Shown here: piece by piece, positions 33,284 to 42,670 of the stretch
Layout: the number at the start of each line of letters is the position of its first letter
Numbering within the stretch: the first letter of the stretch is position 1
Source of the DNA: CAIWHR01 sp039931775
GTDB taxonomy: Bacteria; Pseudomonadota; Gammaproteobacteria; Burkholderiales; Casimicrobiaceae
Direction of reading: 5' to 3'
DNA: 64,000 nt
NCBI GenBank assembly: GCA_039931775.1
Contig: JBDTRG010000083.1
Span: 36,059 to 100,058, forward strand
Made by a program: the position numbers and the translations under genes
The notes under the pieces: generated by a model
Databases searched by the model: none
Told to the model about the DNA's origin: nothing
What the model saw: the letters and a program-made list of their open reading frames with translations, nothing else

Positions 33284-33823
33284 CTATGCCGACGCGGGCG
33301 CGGTCGATCCGCCCGCCGGCCCCCCCGGCCGGCCGCCGGGGCCAACGCGTCGCGGCAGCAGGCGCACCCAGACCATCCACACGACCAGGACGTCGAGCAT
33401 GATCAGCGCCTGCCAGACGTAGAGGTGCGCCCACTCGAACACGTCGAAATTCCATTGCCCGAGGTAGAAGAGGCTGATGACGCGAACGATGTTGAGCCCC
33501 TGCACGGCCACGATACCGGCGGCGAGACCCGTCAATTTCCTTTGCCAGGGGGCAGGAAACGCGAGCATCGCCGCGACCAGCACAATGGTCGCCTCGACCC
33601 CATTGCAGCCGGCCTCGATCGAGACGGCAAAGCCGTTGGCCGTGCTGCGCAGCACGTTTCCCGTGGCCGTGACGCCCGGGTCGAAGACGGTGACGAGCCA
33701 CGCGCTCAATGCGGCCAGCGCGTTGGTCCACGGAACGACCAGGACCTGCTGGACGGGTGGCGTGAGTTCGAGGCCGAAGAGAACGGCCTGTATCGCGACG
33801 AAGGTGGCAAAAAAACGCAGCAT
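33284..33823 (-). CDS. xrtH: exosortase H
   Basis: A 179-residue exosortase of the short XrtH type, an integral membrane cysteine transpeptidase-like enzyme. It recognises a C-terminal sorting signal, in this subclass the IPTLxxWG motif with a transmembrane and basic tail. The catalytic residues are the Cys in IEAGCNGVEA (near 77), the Arg in LNIVRVISLF (near 118) and the His in WAHLYVWQ (near 132). About five hydrophobic segments are seen. A Pro/Gly-rich C-terminus follows. No gene in this window encodes an IPTL signal, so its substrates are elsewhere. Co-transcribed with its partner gene. Confidence 0.88.
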   Translation of the reverse strand: MLRFFATFVAIQAVLFGLELTPPVQQVLVVPWTNALAALSAWLVTVFDPGVTATGNVLRSTANGFAVSIEAGCNGVEATIVLVAAMLAFPAPWQRKLTGLAAGIVAVQGLNIVRVISLFYLGQWNFDVFEWAHLYVWQALIMLDVLVVWMVWVRLLPRRVGPGGRPGGPAGGSTAPASA

Positions 33824-33933
33824 CGCGCGATTCTACCGAAGCGGCGCAGAGGCGGGGAGCGACGCGCACCTCGCATCGGTGTCCGCCGACCTCGCCGCGG
33901 CGCCCCGTCGAAACGCGGGCCACTCCACGCGAT

Positions 33934-35250
33934 TCACCCGGTTCCCGTTCCTCTTCTTGCGAGCGCGGGGTTGGCGGCGAAGTACCGGCGGATGCCGTCG
34001 CCCATCGACTCCGCAAACTTCGCCTGGTGGCGGTCGCTTTTCAACTTCAACTCCTCGTCGGGGTTCGAGATGAACGCAGTCTCGACCAGGATCGACGGGA
34101 TGTCCGGCGCCTTGAGTACGGCGAATCCCGCCTGCTCGACGACGGGCTTGTGCAACGGATTGATCGTCCCGATGCTGTCGAGCATGTGCCGCCCGACCTT
34201 GAGGCTGTCGCTGATCTGCGCGGTCTGCGACAGGTCGAGGAGCGTCCGCGCGAGTACCGGGTCACGGCTGTCGAGATTGACGCCACCGATCAGGTCGGCG
34301 GCATTCTCCTTCTGCGCCAGCCATTTCGCGGCCGTGCTGGTCGCGCCGCTATCGGACAGCGCGAACACCGACGAGCCGCGCGCCCGCGGTTCGCGGAATG
34401 CGTCGGCGTGGATCGACACGAAAAGGTCGGCCTCGACGCGGCGCGCCTTCTGCACGCGCACCGCGAGCGGCACGTAGTAATCGTCGTCGCGCGTCAGCAT
34501 CGCGCGCATGCCGGGTTCGGCGTCGATCAGGCGTTTCAGCTTTTTCCCGATCGCAAGCGTGACGTTTTTCTCGAACGTACCGCGGCGACCGATGGCGCCC
34601 GGATCCTCGCCACCATGGCCGGGGTCGATCGCGACGACGATTCTGCGGCGCCCCGCCGGTTTCGACGACGGCTTTGCCTCGGGCGCGCGCTCCGGCGTGC
34701 TCGGGGCGGGCTTCGCGTCGGTCGCAGCGACGTCGCGCTTCTCCTCGAGCAGCGCCATCAGCGGATCGATCGGCGTGAGCGGATAGAGATCAAGGACGAC
34801 GCGATACCCGAATTCGGCGATGGGCTGCAAGGCGAAGAGCTGGGTGCGCGTTTCGGACTTCAGGTCGAAAACGATGCGCAGGATATCGGGCGCCCTCGTC
34901 CCGAAGCGGATCGCCGCGATGTGGGGATCGGTCGCCTGCACCCGGGAAGGGAGCTGCGCGAGGTCGGGGGTGAGGACCGCAGCTTTCAACTCGAGCACGA
35001 CGCGGTAGGGATCCTTGAGGGTGAAGACTTCGTGGGCAAGCGCCGTCGGCGCCTCGACGATGACGCGCGTGTACTCCTGCGCCGGCCACATTCGTGCCGA
35101 TGCGACCTTCGCTGCAGCCGCCCATGCGGCCGAGGGGACGATGAGCTGCGCCGCGGGCACGAGCAGCCAGCGACAGGCGCGGCGCCGCTCGAACGAGATC
35201 GTCGCTATGCCCTGCGGGCTCCGTCGGACTTGGTCATCGCGGTCACGCAT
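33934..35250 (-). CDS. amiC: N-acetylmuramoyl-L-alanine amidase AmiC
   Basis: A 438-residue periplasmic amidase that splits septal murein at cell separation. The N-terminus is a twin-Arg-like signal, with RRRACRWLLVPAAQLIVPSAAWA before cleavage. An AMIN domain for septal targeting is at about 55-160. The catalytic domain after residue 205 has DPGHGGEDPGAIG, FEKNVTLAIG, VSIHADAF and the final VETAFISNPDEE, which hold the zinc ligands and general base. The start overlaps the tsaE end by 46 bases. The catalytic identity is firm; the exact start within the first 30 codons is less so. Confidence 0.93.
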   Translation of the reverse strand: MRDRDDQVRRSPQGIATISFERRRACRWLLVPAAQLIVPSAAWAAAAKVASARMWPAQEYTRVIVEAPTALAHEVFTLKDPYRVVLELKAAVLTPDLAQLPSRVQATDPHIAAIRFGTRAPDILRIVFDLKSETRTQLFALQPIAEFGYRVVLDLYPLTPIDPLMALLEEKRDVAATDAKPAPSTPERAPEAKPSSKPAGRRRIVVAIDPGHGGEDPGAIGRRGTFEKNVTLAIGKKLKRLIDAEPGMRAMLTRDDDYYVPLAVRVQKARRVEADLFVSIHADAFREPRARGSSVFALSDSGATSTAAKWLAQKENAADLIGGVNLDSRDPVLARTLLDLSQTAQISDSLKVGRHMLDSIGTINPLHKPVVEQAGFAVLKAPDIPSILVETAFISNPDEELKLKSDRHQAKFAESMGDGIRRYFAANPALARRGTGTG

Positions 35251-35699
35251 CGCTCACCGTCCGTGGTATGGGCATTGATCTCAAGCTGGCGTCCCGTTGA
35301 TGCCGAATCGAGGGGATGCGACAGCCTCAACGCGAGGTCCGGTTGCCGCAGAAGTCCCGCGACCCGCTCGGGCCACTCGATGACGCAGACTGCGTCGTCG
35401 CGGAAGCAATCGGCGAGCCCCGCCGTTTCCCATTCGCTTGGATCGGCGAACCGATAAAAATCAAAGTGATAAAAGTATAAGCTCGAAAGCGGGTAATGTT
35501 CAACAAGCATGTAGGTCGGACTCTTGACGGAACCGGTCCAACCGAGCGCATGCAGGCATCCGCGCACCAGCGTCGTCTTGCCTGAGCCCAACTCGCCTAC
35601 GAGCGCGATGACCATTCCGCCACCGAGACAGGCGGCGAGCCGCGCCCCCGCCGATTCGGTGGCAGCGGGATCCGGAAGGAAGATGAACGCCGTGGACAT
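35205..35699 (-). CDS. tsaE: TsaE, tRNA t6A ATPase subunit
   Basis: A 164-residue ATPase of the TsaBDE complex that forms threonylcarbamoyladenosine in tRNA. The Walker A loop is GELGSGKTTLVRG near residue 35. SPTYMLVEHYP near 60 and HFDFYRFADPSEWE near 80 are the family's switch and Walker B region. VCVIEWPERV follows. The ATG at 35699 is preceded by 88 unrelated codons. It shares bases with amiC and lies head to head with queG, with 44 bases between starts. Confidence 0.94.
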   Translation of the reverse strand: MSTAFIFLPDPAATESAGARLAACLGGGMVIALVGELGSGKTTLVRGCLHALGWTGSVKSPTYMLVEHYPLSSLYFYHFDFYRFADPSEWETAGLADCFRDDAVCVIEWPERVAGLLRQPDLALRLSHPLDSASTGRQLEINAHTTDGERCVTAMTKSDGARRA

Positions 35700-35743
35700 C
35701 GGGGTATCGAAACGCCGCAAGGCGATGGTGTAGGCTTTGCCGG

Positions 35744-36886
35744 ATGACAGCGCCACCCGCGCCGGCCCTCGCCGCACGCGCCGACGCCATTGAGCGCGAT
35801 TGGAACGCGCTCGCTGCGGACGTCCGGCGCTGGGGCCTCGACCTCGGTTTCCAGGAAATCGGCATCGCCGGCACCGACCTCGAGATCGAGGAACGACGGC
35901 TGCTCGACTGGCTCGATGCCGGACGCCACGGCGCGATGGATTATATGGCACGGCACGGGGCAACCCGCGCCCGTCCCGCCGAGCTCGTTCCCGGCACGGT
36001 CCGCGTCATTACCGCACGCATGAACTATCGGCCGCCGGCGGCACGCGCGAGCCTTGATGTCCTCGACGACCCGGCCAAGGCGTTCATCGCCCGCTACGCG
36101 CTGGGCCGCGACTACCACAAGGTGCTCCGCTCCCGGCTGCAACGGCTCGCCGCCCGGATCGGTACCGCGGTCGGCGAATACGGCTATCGCGTGTTCACCG
36201 ACAGCGCGCCGGTGCTGGAGGTCGCGCTGGCCGCCCGCTCCGGGCTCGGATGGCAAGGCAAGCACACGCTGCTGCTGACCCGCGAGGCGGGGTCGTGGTT
36301 CTTCCTGGGCGAGATCTACACCGACCTTCCGTTGCCGGTCACCGCGCCGGAAGGCGCGCACTGCGGGACCTGCACCGCCTGTATCGACATCTGCCCGACC
36401 GGCGCGATCGTCGCGCCCTATGAACTCGACGCGCGCCGTTGCATTTCGTACCTGACGATCGAGCTGCCGGGCAGCATTCCCGAGGACTTGCGACCGCTGA
36501 TCGGCAATCGCGTCTACGGCTGCGACGACTGCCAGCTCTGCTGCCCGTGGAATCGCTTCGCGCAGGATGCCGCCGACACCGCGTTCGCGGTGCGCAACGG
36601 CCTCGATGACGCCCTGCTCACGGCGCTCTTTGCGTGGACGGAACGCGAATTCGGCGAACGCATGAAGGGCAGCGCGATCCGGCGGATCGGCTTCGAGCGC
36701 TGGTCGCGAAACCTCGCCGTGGGGCTCGGCAACGCGCCCACGACCGGGGACGTCATCGCCGCGCTCGAGGCGCGCGCAGGCGACCCGTCAGCGCTGGTGC
36801 GCGAGCACGTCCTGTGGGCGCTCGCGCAGCACCGTCAGCGCGACGCCCATTCGAGCAGGAACGCGCGGAAGGCGATCGGGTCGTAG
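35744..36886 (+). CDS. queG: epoxyqueuosine reductase QueG
   Basis: A 380-residue cobalamin- and Fe-S-dependent reductase that finishes queuosine in tRNA. It begins with WGLDLGFQEIGIAG, then MARHGATRARPAELVPGTVRVI near 70. The catalytic Asp lies in FTDSAPVLEVALAARSGLGWQGKH. Two 4Fe-4S clusters are marked by CGTCTACIDICPTGA near 208 and CDDCQLCCPWN near 260. The last 80 residues form a HEAT-like helical tail, a little shortened compared with some members. Its 3' end overlaps the convergent thioredoxin-fold gene by 52 bases. Confidence 0.96.
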   Translation: MTAPPAPALAARADAIERDWNALAADVRRWGLDLGFQEIGIAGTDLEIEERRLLDWLDAGRHGAMDYMARHGATRARPAELVPGTVRVITARMNYRPPAARASLDVLDDPAKAFIARYALGRDYHKVLRSRLQRLAARIGTAVGEYGYRVFTDSAPVLEVALAARSGLGWQGKHTLLLTREAGSWFFLGEIYTDLPLPVTAPEGAHCGTCTACIDICPTGAIVAPYELDARRCISYLTIELPGSIPEDLRPLIGNRVYGCDDCQLCCPWNRFAQDAADTAFAVRNGLDDALLTALFAWTEREFGERMKGSAIRRIGFERWSRNLAVGLGNAPTTGDVIAALEARAGDPSALVREHVLWALAQHRQRDAHSSRNARKAIGS

Positions 36887-37326
36887 TCCTTCGCTGCTTC
36901 GAGCGCGCTGGTGTCCTGCGACACCAGCAGGCGGCCTTGCGCGTCGAGCACGTAGAAGTGCGGGTAGCCGGCAACCTTGGGCCAGTGCGAAAGGAATGCC
37001 TGGTTCTGGTTCTCTTTCGAAAAGTTGATCCTCAACACCACGAAATTGGCGTCACGGATCTTTTTCAGGTCGGGATTCGACGCGAAGAACCGGTCCATGA
37101 TGTGGCACCACGTGCACCATTCGCCGCCAACTTCGGCGAGTACCCGCCGCCGGGTGGAGCGGGCGATCCTCAACGCGGTCTCGAGGTCGCGCGCGACATC
37201 GCGCGCGGGATCGAATCGCGTCGGCAACGGCTGGGTCTGTGTGACCGCAGCGGCGTCGAACGTCGCGACGAGCGCGCACGCCATCCCGATGAAGCGACGG
37301 CGTGTCAATTCCGGGCGGCGAGGCAT
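36835..37326 (-). CDS. thioredoxin-fold exported protein
   Basis: A 163-residue protein. The N-terminus RRPELTRRRFIGMACALVATF looks like a twin-arginine signal. The domain has GGEWCTWCHIMDRF near residue 70, where WCTWC replaces the usual WCGPC of thioredoxin, then FVVLRINFSKEN and the cis-Pro strand AGYPHFYVLDAQGRL. It is likely a periplasmic thiol reductase or isomerase-like protein of the DsbD-gamma/YyaL type. Its partner is not known. It converges on queG. Confidence 0.85.
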   Translation of the reverse strand: MPRRPELTRRRFIGMACALVATFDAAAVTQTQPLPTRFDPARDVARDLETALRIARSTRRRVLAEVGGEWCTWCHIMDRFFASNPDLKKIRDANFVVLRINFSKENQNQAFLSHWPKVAGYPHFYVLDAQGRLLVSQDTSALEAAKDYDPIAFRAFLLEWASR

Positions 37327-37403
37327 GCAGACCACGGTATCTCCATCGGATTGCGTGCCTAGCTTACACCTTTGGCCGACGGCGCCGCCGCGCGTTCGGG
37401 CGT

Positions 37404-38627
37404 TTAGCGCACCAGCTGGTTCATCGAGACGATGGGCAGCATCACCGCGAGCACGAGAACCAGCACGATGGCCCCCATCGCGACGATCAGCGCGGGCTGC
37501 AGCAGCGCCGCAAACCAGCTGATCCGGCGACCCGCCTCGCTTTCCAGTTCGGCGCTGGCGCGCTCCAGCATCGGCGCCAGCTGCCCGCTCGCCTCGCCAT
37601 TCGCGGTGAGATGGATCAGCACCGGCGGGAACACGCGCTGCTCCTTCAATGCGCGCGCGAGCGAGACACCCTCGCGGACCAGCACCGCCGCGTCGCCGGC
37701 GGCCTTGCGCACAGGCAGCGACCAGACGACGTCGCGCGCGGCCTCGAGCGAGCGTAAGAGCGGCGCGCCGCTGCCGGTCAGAATCGCAAGCGTGCTGGCA
37801 AAGCGCGCGGTCTCGATCGAGACGACGAGCCGGCCGAGCCCGGGGATGCGAAGCAGGGCAGCGTGCCAGCGCGCGCGAAACGCTTCGCGGCGATTGGCGA
37901 ATGCGAATGCGATTGCTGCGAGCGCAACTCCCGCGATCCAGAGCCACGCGGTCCCGCGAACCCAGCCGGAGAGCGCGATCAGCGCGCGGGTCAGCCACGG
38001 CAGCGTCTGGCGGCTCTGCTGGTAGACCGAAACGATCTGCGGCACGACATAGACGAGCAGTACGGCTATCACCGCCATCGCGATCAATGTCACCAGCGCC
38101 GGATAGACGAGCGCCAGCGTGAATTGCTGCCTGCGCGCGGCCCTCGCCTCCAGATAATCGGCAAGGCGCGCGAGCACCTCGGGCAGCTGTCCCGTCTCGG
38201 CGGCGACGGAGACGAGGCCCCGATAGAGCTCGGAGAACGTTCGCGGAAACCGCGCGAGCGCGCCGGCGAGCGTTGCGCCGGCGGCCAGCTGCGTGCGGAC
38301 CTCGCCGAACAGCCGGGCGGCCCGCGCATCGTCCGCCTGCTCGGCCACCGCCGCGAGCGCCTGGTCGAGAGGCATGCCGGAGCGCACCAGGGTCGCCAGC
38401 TGTCGCGTCGAAAGCGTGACCTGCGCCGACGGAAGTGCCAGCCGGTCGACGGCCTGACCTCCACGCGAGCCGGGGTCGGTTTCCGCGAGCTCCGCAGCCT
38501 CGATGACGGTCGGCGTGAGACCTTGCGCGCGAAGCTGGTCGCGTACGGATCGCCGGCTCTGCGCCTCGATCAATCCGCGCCGCGCCTTGCCGGTCGGATC
38601 GACGGCCTCGAATCGATAGGCAGGCAC
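37404..38627 (-). CDS. gspF: type II secretion inner-membrane protein GspF
   Basis: A 407-residue inner-membrane platform protein of type II secretion. Two T2SSF domains, at about 75-195 and 275-400, each have helical Q/R-rich cytoplasmic parts (LVRSGMPLDQALAAVAEQ, ILTGSGAPLLRSLEAARDVV) and are separated by hydrophobic segments. MPAYRFEAVDPTGKARRGLIEA is the usual start; a GTG codon starts it. It lies 94 bases downstream of gspE. It contacts GspE, which powers pilus-like assembly. Confidence 0.95.
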   Translation of the reverse strand: MPAYRFEAVDPTGKARRGLIEAQSRRSVRDQLRAQGLTPTVIEAAELAETDPGSRGGQAVDRLALPSAQVTLSTRQLATLVRSGMPLDQALAAVAEQADDARAARLFGEVRTQLAAGATLAGALARFPRTFSELYRGLVSVAAETGQLPEVLARLADYLEARAARRQQFTLALVYPALVTLIAMAVIAVLLVYVVPQIVSVYQQSRQTLPWLTRALIALSGWVRGTAWLWIAGVALAAIAFAFANRREAFRARWHAALLRIPGLGRLVVSIETARFASTLAILTGSGAPLLRSLEAARDVVWSLPVRKAAGDAAVLVREGVSLARALKEQRVFPPVLIHLTANGEASGQLAPMLERASAELESEAGRRISWFAALLQPALIVAMGAIVLVLVLAVMLPIVSMNQLVR

Positions 38628-38721
38628 GGGCGCTTCGCTACGCGGACGCTAGCCTGCGCTTCGGGCACGGACTGCCCCGGAGGGGGGCAGCGAACGCACG
38701 CAGCGTGAGGGTTCGTTCAAG

Positions 38722-40245
38722 TCAGGCTTCGCGCGACACCCGCAGCAGCTCGGCGAGCGATGTCGTGCCGTCCTTGAGCCACCGCGCGCCGTCGCGGCGC
38801 AGAGCGATCGTTCCCGCCGCGCCGGCGGCCGCGCGCAGCGCGTGCTCGGGAGCGCGGTCATGTATGAGCCGGGAGAGCACCTCGTCGACGACGATGAGCT
38901 CGTAGACGCCGCTGCGGCCGCGATAGCCGGTGTCGCGGCACTCCTCGCAACCGACCGGCGCAAAGATCGGCTGATCGGGCGGCAGCCCGAGGTCTGCGAG
39001 CAACTCCGCTTCGCCTGCGCTCGGCGCAACCGTGACCCGGCAAGCCGGGCACAGCGTGCGAACCAGGCGTTGCGCGAGCACGCCAAGGAGCGAGGAGGCG
39101 AGCAGGTACGGCTCGACGCCCATGTCGGCAAGGCGCGTCATCGCGCTCGCCGCGTCGTTCGTGTGCAGCGTCGCGAGGACGAGGTGGCCGGTCAGCGACG
39201 CCTGCACGGCGATCTGCGCGGTCTCGAGGTCGCGGATTTCGCCGATCATGATGATGTCGGGGTCCTGTCGCAGGATCGCCCGGAGCGCCCGGGCGAAATC
39301 GAGTTCGATCTTCGCGTTGACCTGCGTCTGCCCGACCCCGTCGAGCGCGTATTCGATCGGATCCTCGACCGTCATCATGTTGAGCGCGCCGCGCGGCAGC
39401 CTCGATAGCGCCGCGTAGAGCGTGGTCGTCTTGCCGGAACCCGTCGGTCCGGTGACGAGGACGATGCCGTGCGGCTCGCGTATCAGGCCATCCATCTTCG
39501 CGAGCGTGGCGCCGCTCATGCCGAGCGAGGTCAGGTCGAGCTGCGCGGAATCCTTGTCGAGGAGGCGCAGCACGACGCGCTCGCCCGGTCCGGTCGGAAG
39601 CGTCGAAACGCGAACGTCGACCTGCTTGTCGCCCAACTTCAGCGCGAGCCGGCCGTCCTGGGGCAGGCGCTTTTCGGCGATGTCGAGGCTCGCCATGATC
39701 TTCACGCGCGACACGAGCGCGCCGTGCAGCGCGCGCGGCGGCGTGAGCACATCGCGCAGCACGCCGTCGACGCGGAAACGCACGACCGAACGCGCCTCGT
39801 AGGGCTCGAAGTGCACGTCGGATGCGCGCTCGCGCAGCGCCTGCAGCAAGAGCGCGTTGACCATGCGGATCACCGGCGCCTGCGCGCCGCTGTCGAGCAG
39901 GTCGTCGGCCTGCGGCAGGTCCTGCATCAGGCGCGTCAGGTCCGGTTCGCGCGACAGATCGTCGGACAGCTGCGCCGCGGCCGAGCCCGCGGCGTTGTAC
40001 GCGCGGGCGAGTTCGGCGGCGAAGCGCTCAGCATCGACGGCGCGGGTCGCCAGCGGCCGCTGGAGGACGCGCTTCAGCTCGGCGAAGCCTTCGACCGTCG
40101 CGTCCGGACGAGTCAGCACGACGATGGCACCGCCCTCCTCTGCCTGCGCCAGCACGCCGTGCGCGCGGGCAAACGCATACGGAATGCGCTGCGCGAATCC
40201 GGCGGCCTGGGCGGACGATGCTTTCGGGTCGGCGGCAGTGGCCAT
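38722..40245 (-). CDS. gspE: type II secretion ATPase GspE
   Basis: A 507-residue cytoplasmic ATPase driving pseudopilus assembly. The Walker A loop is GPTGSGKTTTLYAAL near residue 265. The Asp box is VEDPIEYALDGVGQTQVN and the Walker B region is ILRQDPDIIMIGEIRD. A four-cysteine zinc site is formed by CPAC and CEEC near 400-435. The N-terminal domain is short (about 135 residues before SGAQAPVIRMVNALLLQA). The ATG at 40245 was selected because 82 upstream codons lie inside gspD in another frame. The gap to gspD is 22 bases. Confidence 0.95.
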   Translation of the reverse strand: MATAADPKASSAQAAGFAQRIPYAFARAHGVLAQAEEGGAIVVLTRPDATVEGFAELKRVLQRPLATRAVDAERFAAELARAYNAAGSAAAQLSDDLSREPDLTRLMQDLPQADDLLDSGAQAPVIRMVNALLLQALRERASDVHFEPYEARSVVRFRVDGVLRDVLTPPRALHGALVSRVKIMASLDIAEKRLPQDGRLALKLGDKQVDVRVSTLPTGPGERVVLRLLDKDSAQLDLTSLGMSGATLAKMDGLIREPHGIVLVTGPTGSGKTTTLYAALSRLPRGALNMMTVEDPIEYALDGVGQTQVNAKIELDFARALRAILRQDPDIIMIGEIRDLETAQIAVQASLTGHLVLATLHTNDAASAMTRLADMGVEPYLLASSLLGVLAQRLVRTLCPACRVTVAPSAGEAELLADLGLPPDQPIFAPVGCEECRDTGYRGRSGVYELIVVDEVLSRLIHDRAPEHALRAAAGAAGTIALRRDGARWLKDGTTSLAELLRVSREA

Positions 40246-40267
40246 CGCGGTGACGCTCCGGACGACG

Positions 40268-42484
40268 CTAGCGCGTATTGGTGCCGCCGTCCGGCGCAGG
40301 CGGGGCCTTCGGCTTGTCGCCGAGGAGCGGTGGCGTCGGGTTGGCGCCGGGCATGCCAGGGAATACGCCTTCGCGCGGCAGCGTAGGTTGCGTCGGGTCG
40401 TTCCAGAAGAGTCGCGCCGGGGGCGCCTGCCGCTCCTGCTCGCCGCGCAGGTACTCGTAACGCTCCGACGTGAGGTCGCGCCCGTCGGCACCCGTCCTCA
40501 GCACCGTTGTCTTGATGAAGATCATCAGGTTGGTCTTCTGCCTTCGGCGCGCGTCGTAGCGGAAAAGGGCCCCGGCGATCGGGATGTCGCCCAGCAGCGG
40601 AACCTTGTCGCTGCCGTCGGTCAGCTCGTCCTGGATGAGGCCGCCCAGCACGATCACCTGCGTGTCGTCGACGATCACCGTGGACTCGAGCGCGCGCTTC
40701 GACAGGATGGTGCCGGTCGTCGTCGACACGCTGTCGATGCGCGAAACCTCCTGGTAGAGCGAAAGGCGGATCGTCCCGCCCTCGGTGATCTGCGGCTTGA
40801 CACGCAGCACGAGGCCGACGTCTTTGCGTTCGAACGTCTGGAACGGCGTCACGGTCGTGCTGTTGCCGGTCGTCGCGTAGCTTCCCGTGACGAGCGGGAT
40901 ATTCTGGCCGACGATGATCCTGGCTTCCTCGTTGTCGAGCGTCATCAGCGTCGGCGTCGACAGGATGTTGGCGCCGATCTGCGTCTCCAGCGCGCGGGCG
41001 AGAAAAGCGAGGTTGGTGATCGTCCCGAGCCCCGGTATCGTCACCGCGCCCTTGATCACGCCGAGCGCCAATCCCTGGCCGACGGCGCCGGGGTTTACCG
41101 CGACGTCGATGATGTTGTTGCCGCTGTCGCGCGGCGTGAAATTGGTGCCGCCGATGACGCGGGTCTGCGTCGAGTTGAAGCCGGACAGCGCCTGCCACTG
41201 GATCCCGAATTCGGAGGCCTTGTCCGCCGAAACCTCGACGATCAGCGCCTCGACGAACACCTGCGCGCGGCGAACGTCGAGTTTTTCGATGATCGCGCGG
41301 ATGTTGTTGTAGACGGGTTCGGGCGCCATGATCACGAGCGCGTTGCTCGCGGTGTCGGCCGTGATCGTCGCGCCGTTCGCCGAAAACGAGGTCGCCGTGC
41401 CGGCCGCCCCGGTCGACACCGGATTCGCGACCGCCGTGGGCGTCGCGGTGGAAAGCTGCGATGTGCCGGACATTGCGGCGGATCCCGCCGACAATCCCGA
41501 CGCGCCCTGCGGCGCGTTCCCGCTCTCCCCGCCGGTCAGCATGCCGCGCAGCGTCTGTGCAACGCGCGCGGCTTCGGCGTTCTTCAGATAGACGATGAAC
41601 ATGTTGCCGCCGGGTCGGCCCGGCGTGTCGAGCTGCTCGATCAATTGCCGGACTCGCGCAAGGCGGCCCGGATTGTCCGCGCGCACCAGGATGCTGTTCG
41701 ACCGCGGATCCGCCATCACGGTCACGCGCTGCTGAGCGTCGGCCGCGACCGGCGCGCCACCGCCCGTCGTGTCGACGAGGAGCCGGTTCAACAGCGCAAC
41801 GATGTCGAGTGCGGAGGCATAACGGACCGGCACGAGGATCGGCTCGCTGCCGGGCGGCTGGTCGAGCGACGCGATGATCCGGTCGATCCGGCGAAGGTTG
41901 TCGGCGTAATCGGTGATCACCAGCGCGTTGCTGCCCGGGTAGGCGGCGATCGCGTTGTTAGGGGTGATCAGCGGACGCAGCACGTTGACGAGCTGCAGCG
42001 CGGATTCGTATTTGAGCGTGATGACCTGCGTCACCAGCCGGTCGCCGCCTGCGCCGACAGGCCCGACAGAGACCGAACCTCCCTGCTGCTTGGCGTCGGC
42101 CTCCGCGACGATCTTGACCACCCCGTCGCTCTCGATCGCGGTAAACCCCTGCAGTCGAAGCGCGGAGAGAAGCGTCGGATAGACGAGGTTGCGCGGAACG
42201 GGCCGGGCCGAGATGATGTTGATCGTGCCCTTGACCTTCGGGTCGATCACGAAATTGCGGCCGGTAATCTCGGCCACCGCCTTCACGACCGCTTCGATAT
42301 CCGCGTTGACGAAATTGAGCGTGACCCCGTCGTCGGCCGCCCCGGCCATCGGGGATACGACCGCCGCGAGCGCCACGGCGAGCCGGACGAGCATCCGCGA
42401 GCCGAGGCGGATCGCGGGCGGCAGGGCATCATGCACCAGGCTTCGCAGTATCTTGGGCAAGCGGGCGCCAGGTAAAACGATCAT
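40268..42484 (-). CDS. gspD: type II secretion outer-membrane secretin GspD
   Basis: A 738-residue outer-membrane secretin pore. The signal peptide (MLVRLAVALAAVVSPMAGAA) follows a 30-residue N-terminal stretch. The N0 domain (VTLNFVNADIEAVVKAVAEITGRNFVI) is at about 52-130, then N1-N3 repeats with a Ser/Thr/Gly-rich insertion near 345-390, and the secretin barrel from about 430 (SEFGIQWQALSGFN) ending with DIPIAGALFRY near 650. The C-terminus is a Pro-rich tail. ATG at 42484 gives MIVLPG. It starts the gspDEF group. gspC and the pseudopilins G-K are not in the window. Confidence 0.94.
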   Translation of the reverse strand: MIVLPGARLPKILRSLVHDALPPAIRLGSRMLVRLAVALAAVVSPMAGAADDGVTLNFVNADIEAVVKAVAEITGRNFVIDPKVKGTINIISARPVPRNLVYPTLLSALRLQGFTAIESDGVVKIVAEADAKQQGGSVSVGPVGAGGDRLVTQVITLKYESALQLVNVLRPLITPNNAIAAYPGSNALVITDYADNLRRIDRIIASLDQPPGSEPILVPVRYASALDIVALLNRLLVDTTGGGAPVAADAQQRVTVMADPRSNSILVRADNPGRLARVRQLIEQLDTPGRPGGNMFIVYLKNAEAARVAQTLRGMLTGGESGNAPQGASGLSAGSAAMSGTSQLSTATPTAVANPVSTGAAGTATSFSANGATITADTASNALVIMAPEPVYNNIRAIIEKLDVRRAQVFVEALIVEVSADKASEFGIQWQALSGFNSTQTRVIGGTNFTPRDSGNNIIDVAVNPGAVGQGLALGVIKGAVTIPGLGTITNLAFLARALETQIGANILSTPTLMTLDNEEARIIVGQNIPLVTGSYATTGNSTTVTPFQTFERKDVGLVLRVKPQITEGGTIRLSLYQEVSRIDSVSTTTGTILSKRALESTVIVDDTQVIVLGGLIQDELTDGSDKVPLLGDIPIAGALFRYDARRRQKTNLMIFIKTTVLRTGADGRDLTSERYEYLRGEQERQAPPARLFWNDPTQPTLPREGVFPGMPGANPTPPLLGDKPKAPPAPDGGTNTR

Positions 42485-42567
42485 GATCGCGCCGCGGGGG
42501 CAACGCGGGAAAACCGTACAAATCGGCGTCCGCGGCGGGTTTGCGCGGCGACCGTGCCTTTTCGGGA

Positions 42568-42573
42568 ATAATA
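42568..42573 (-). promoter_or_regulatory. candidate -10 box of gspDEF
   Basis: TATTAT on the minus strand lies 84 bases before the gspD ATG. The bases around it have no clear -35. The gap 42485-42670 is otherwise plain and also serves the divergent DUF6249 gene. Confidence 0.35.
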
Positions 42574-42670
42574 GCACGCACCCCCGAGGGCCCATTCCCT
42601 CGAAAACCTGAATCCGAACCCGTCCATCGCCGCATCCAACGGAGCGAACGAACACTTACCGGGAGCTTCC

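Noticed and set aside
33284..33823. Archaeosortase-like or phospholipid-phosphatase reading of the exosortase gene
   Set aside because: Cys, Arg and His spacing and the adjacent partner gene fit exosortase H better.
39857..42475. Plus-strand open frame of about 870 codons opposite gspD and gspE
   Set aside because: Antisense shadow; runs through a secretin whose frame is fully conserved.
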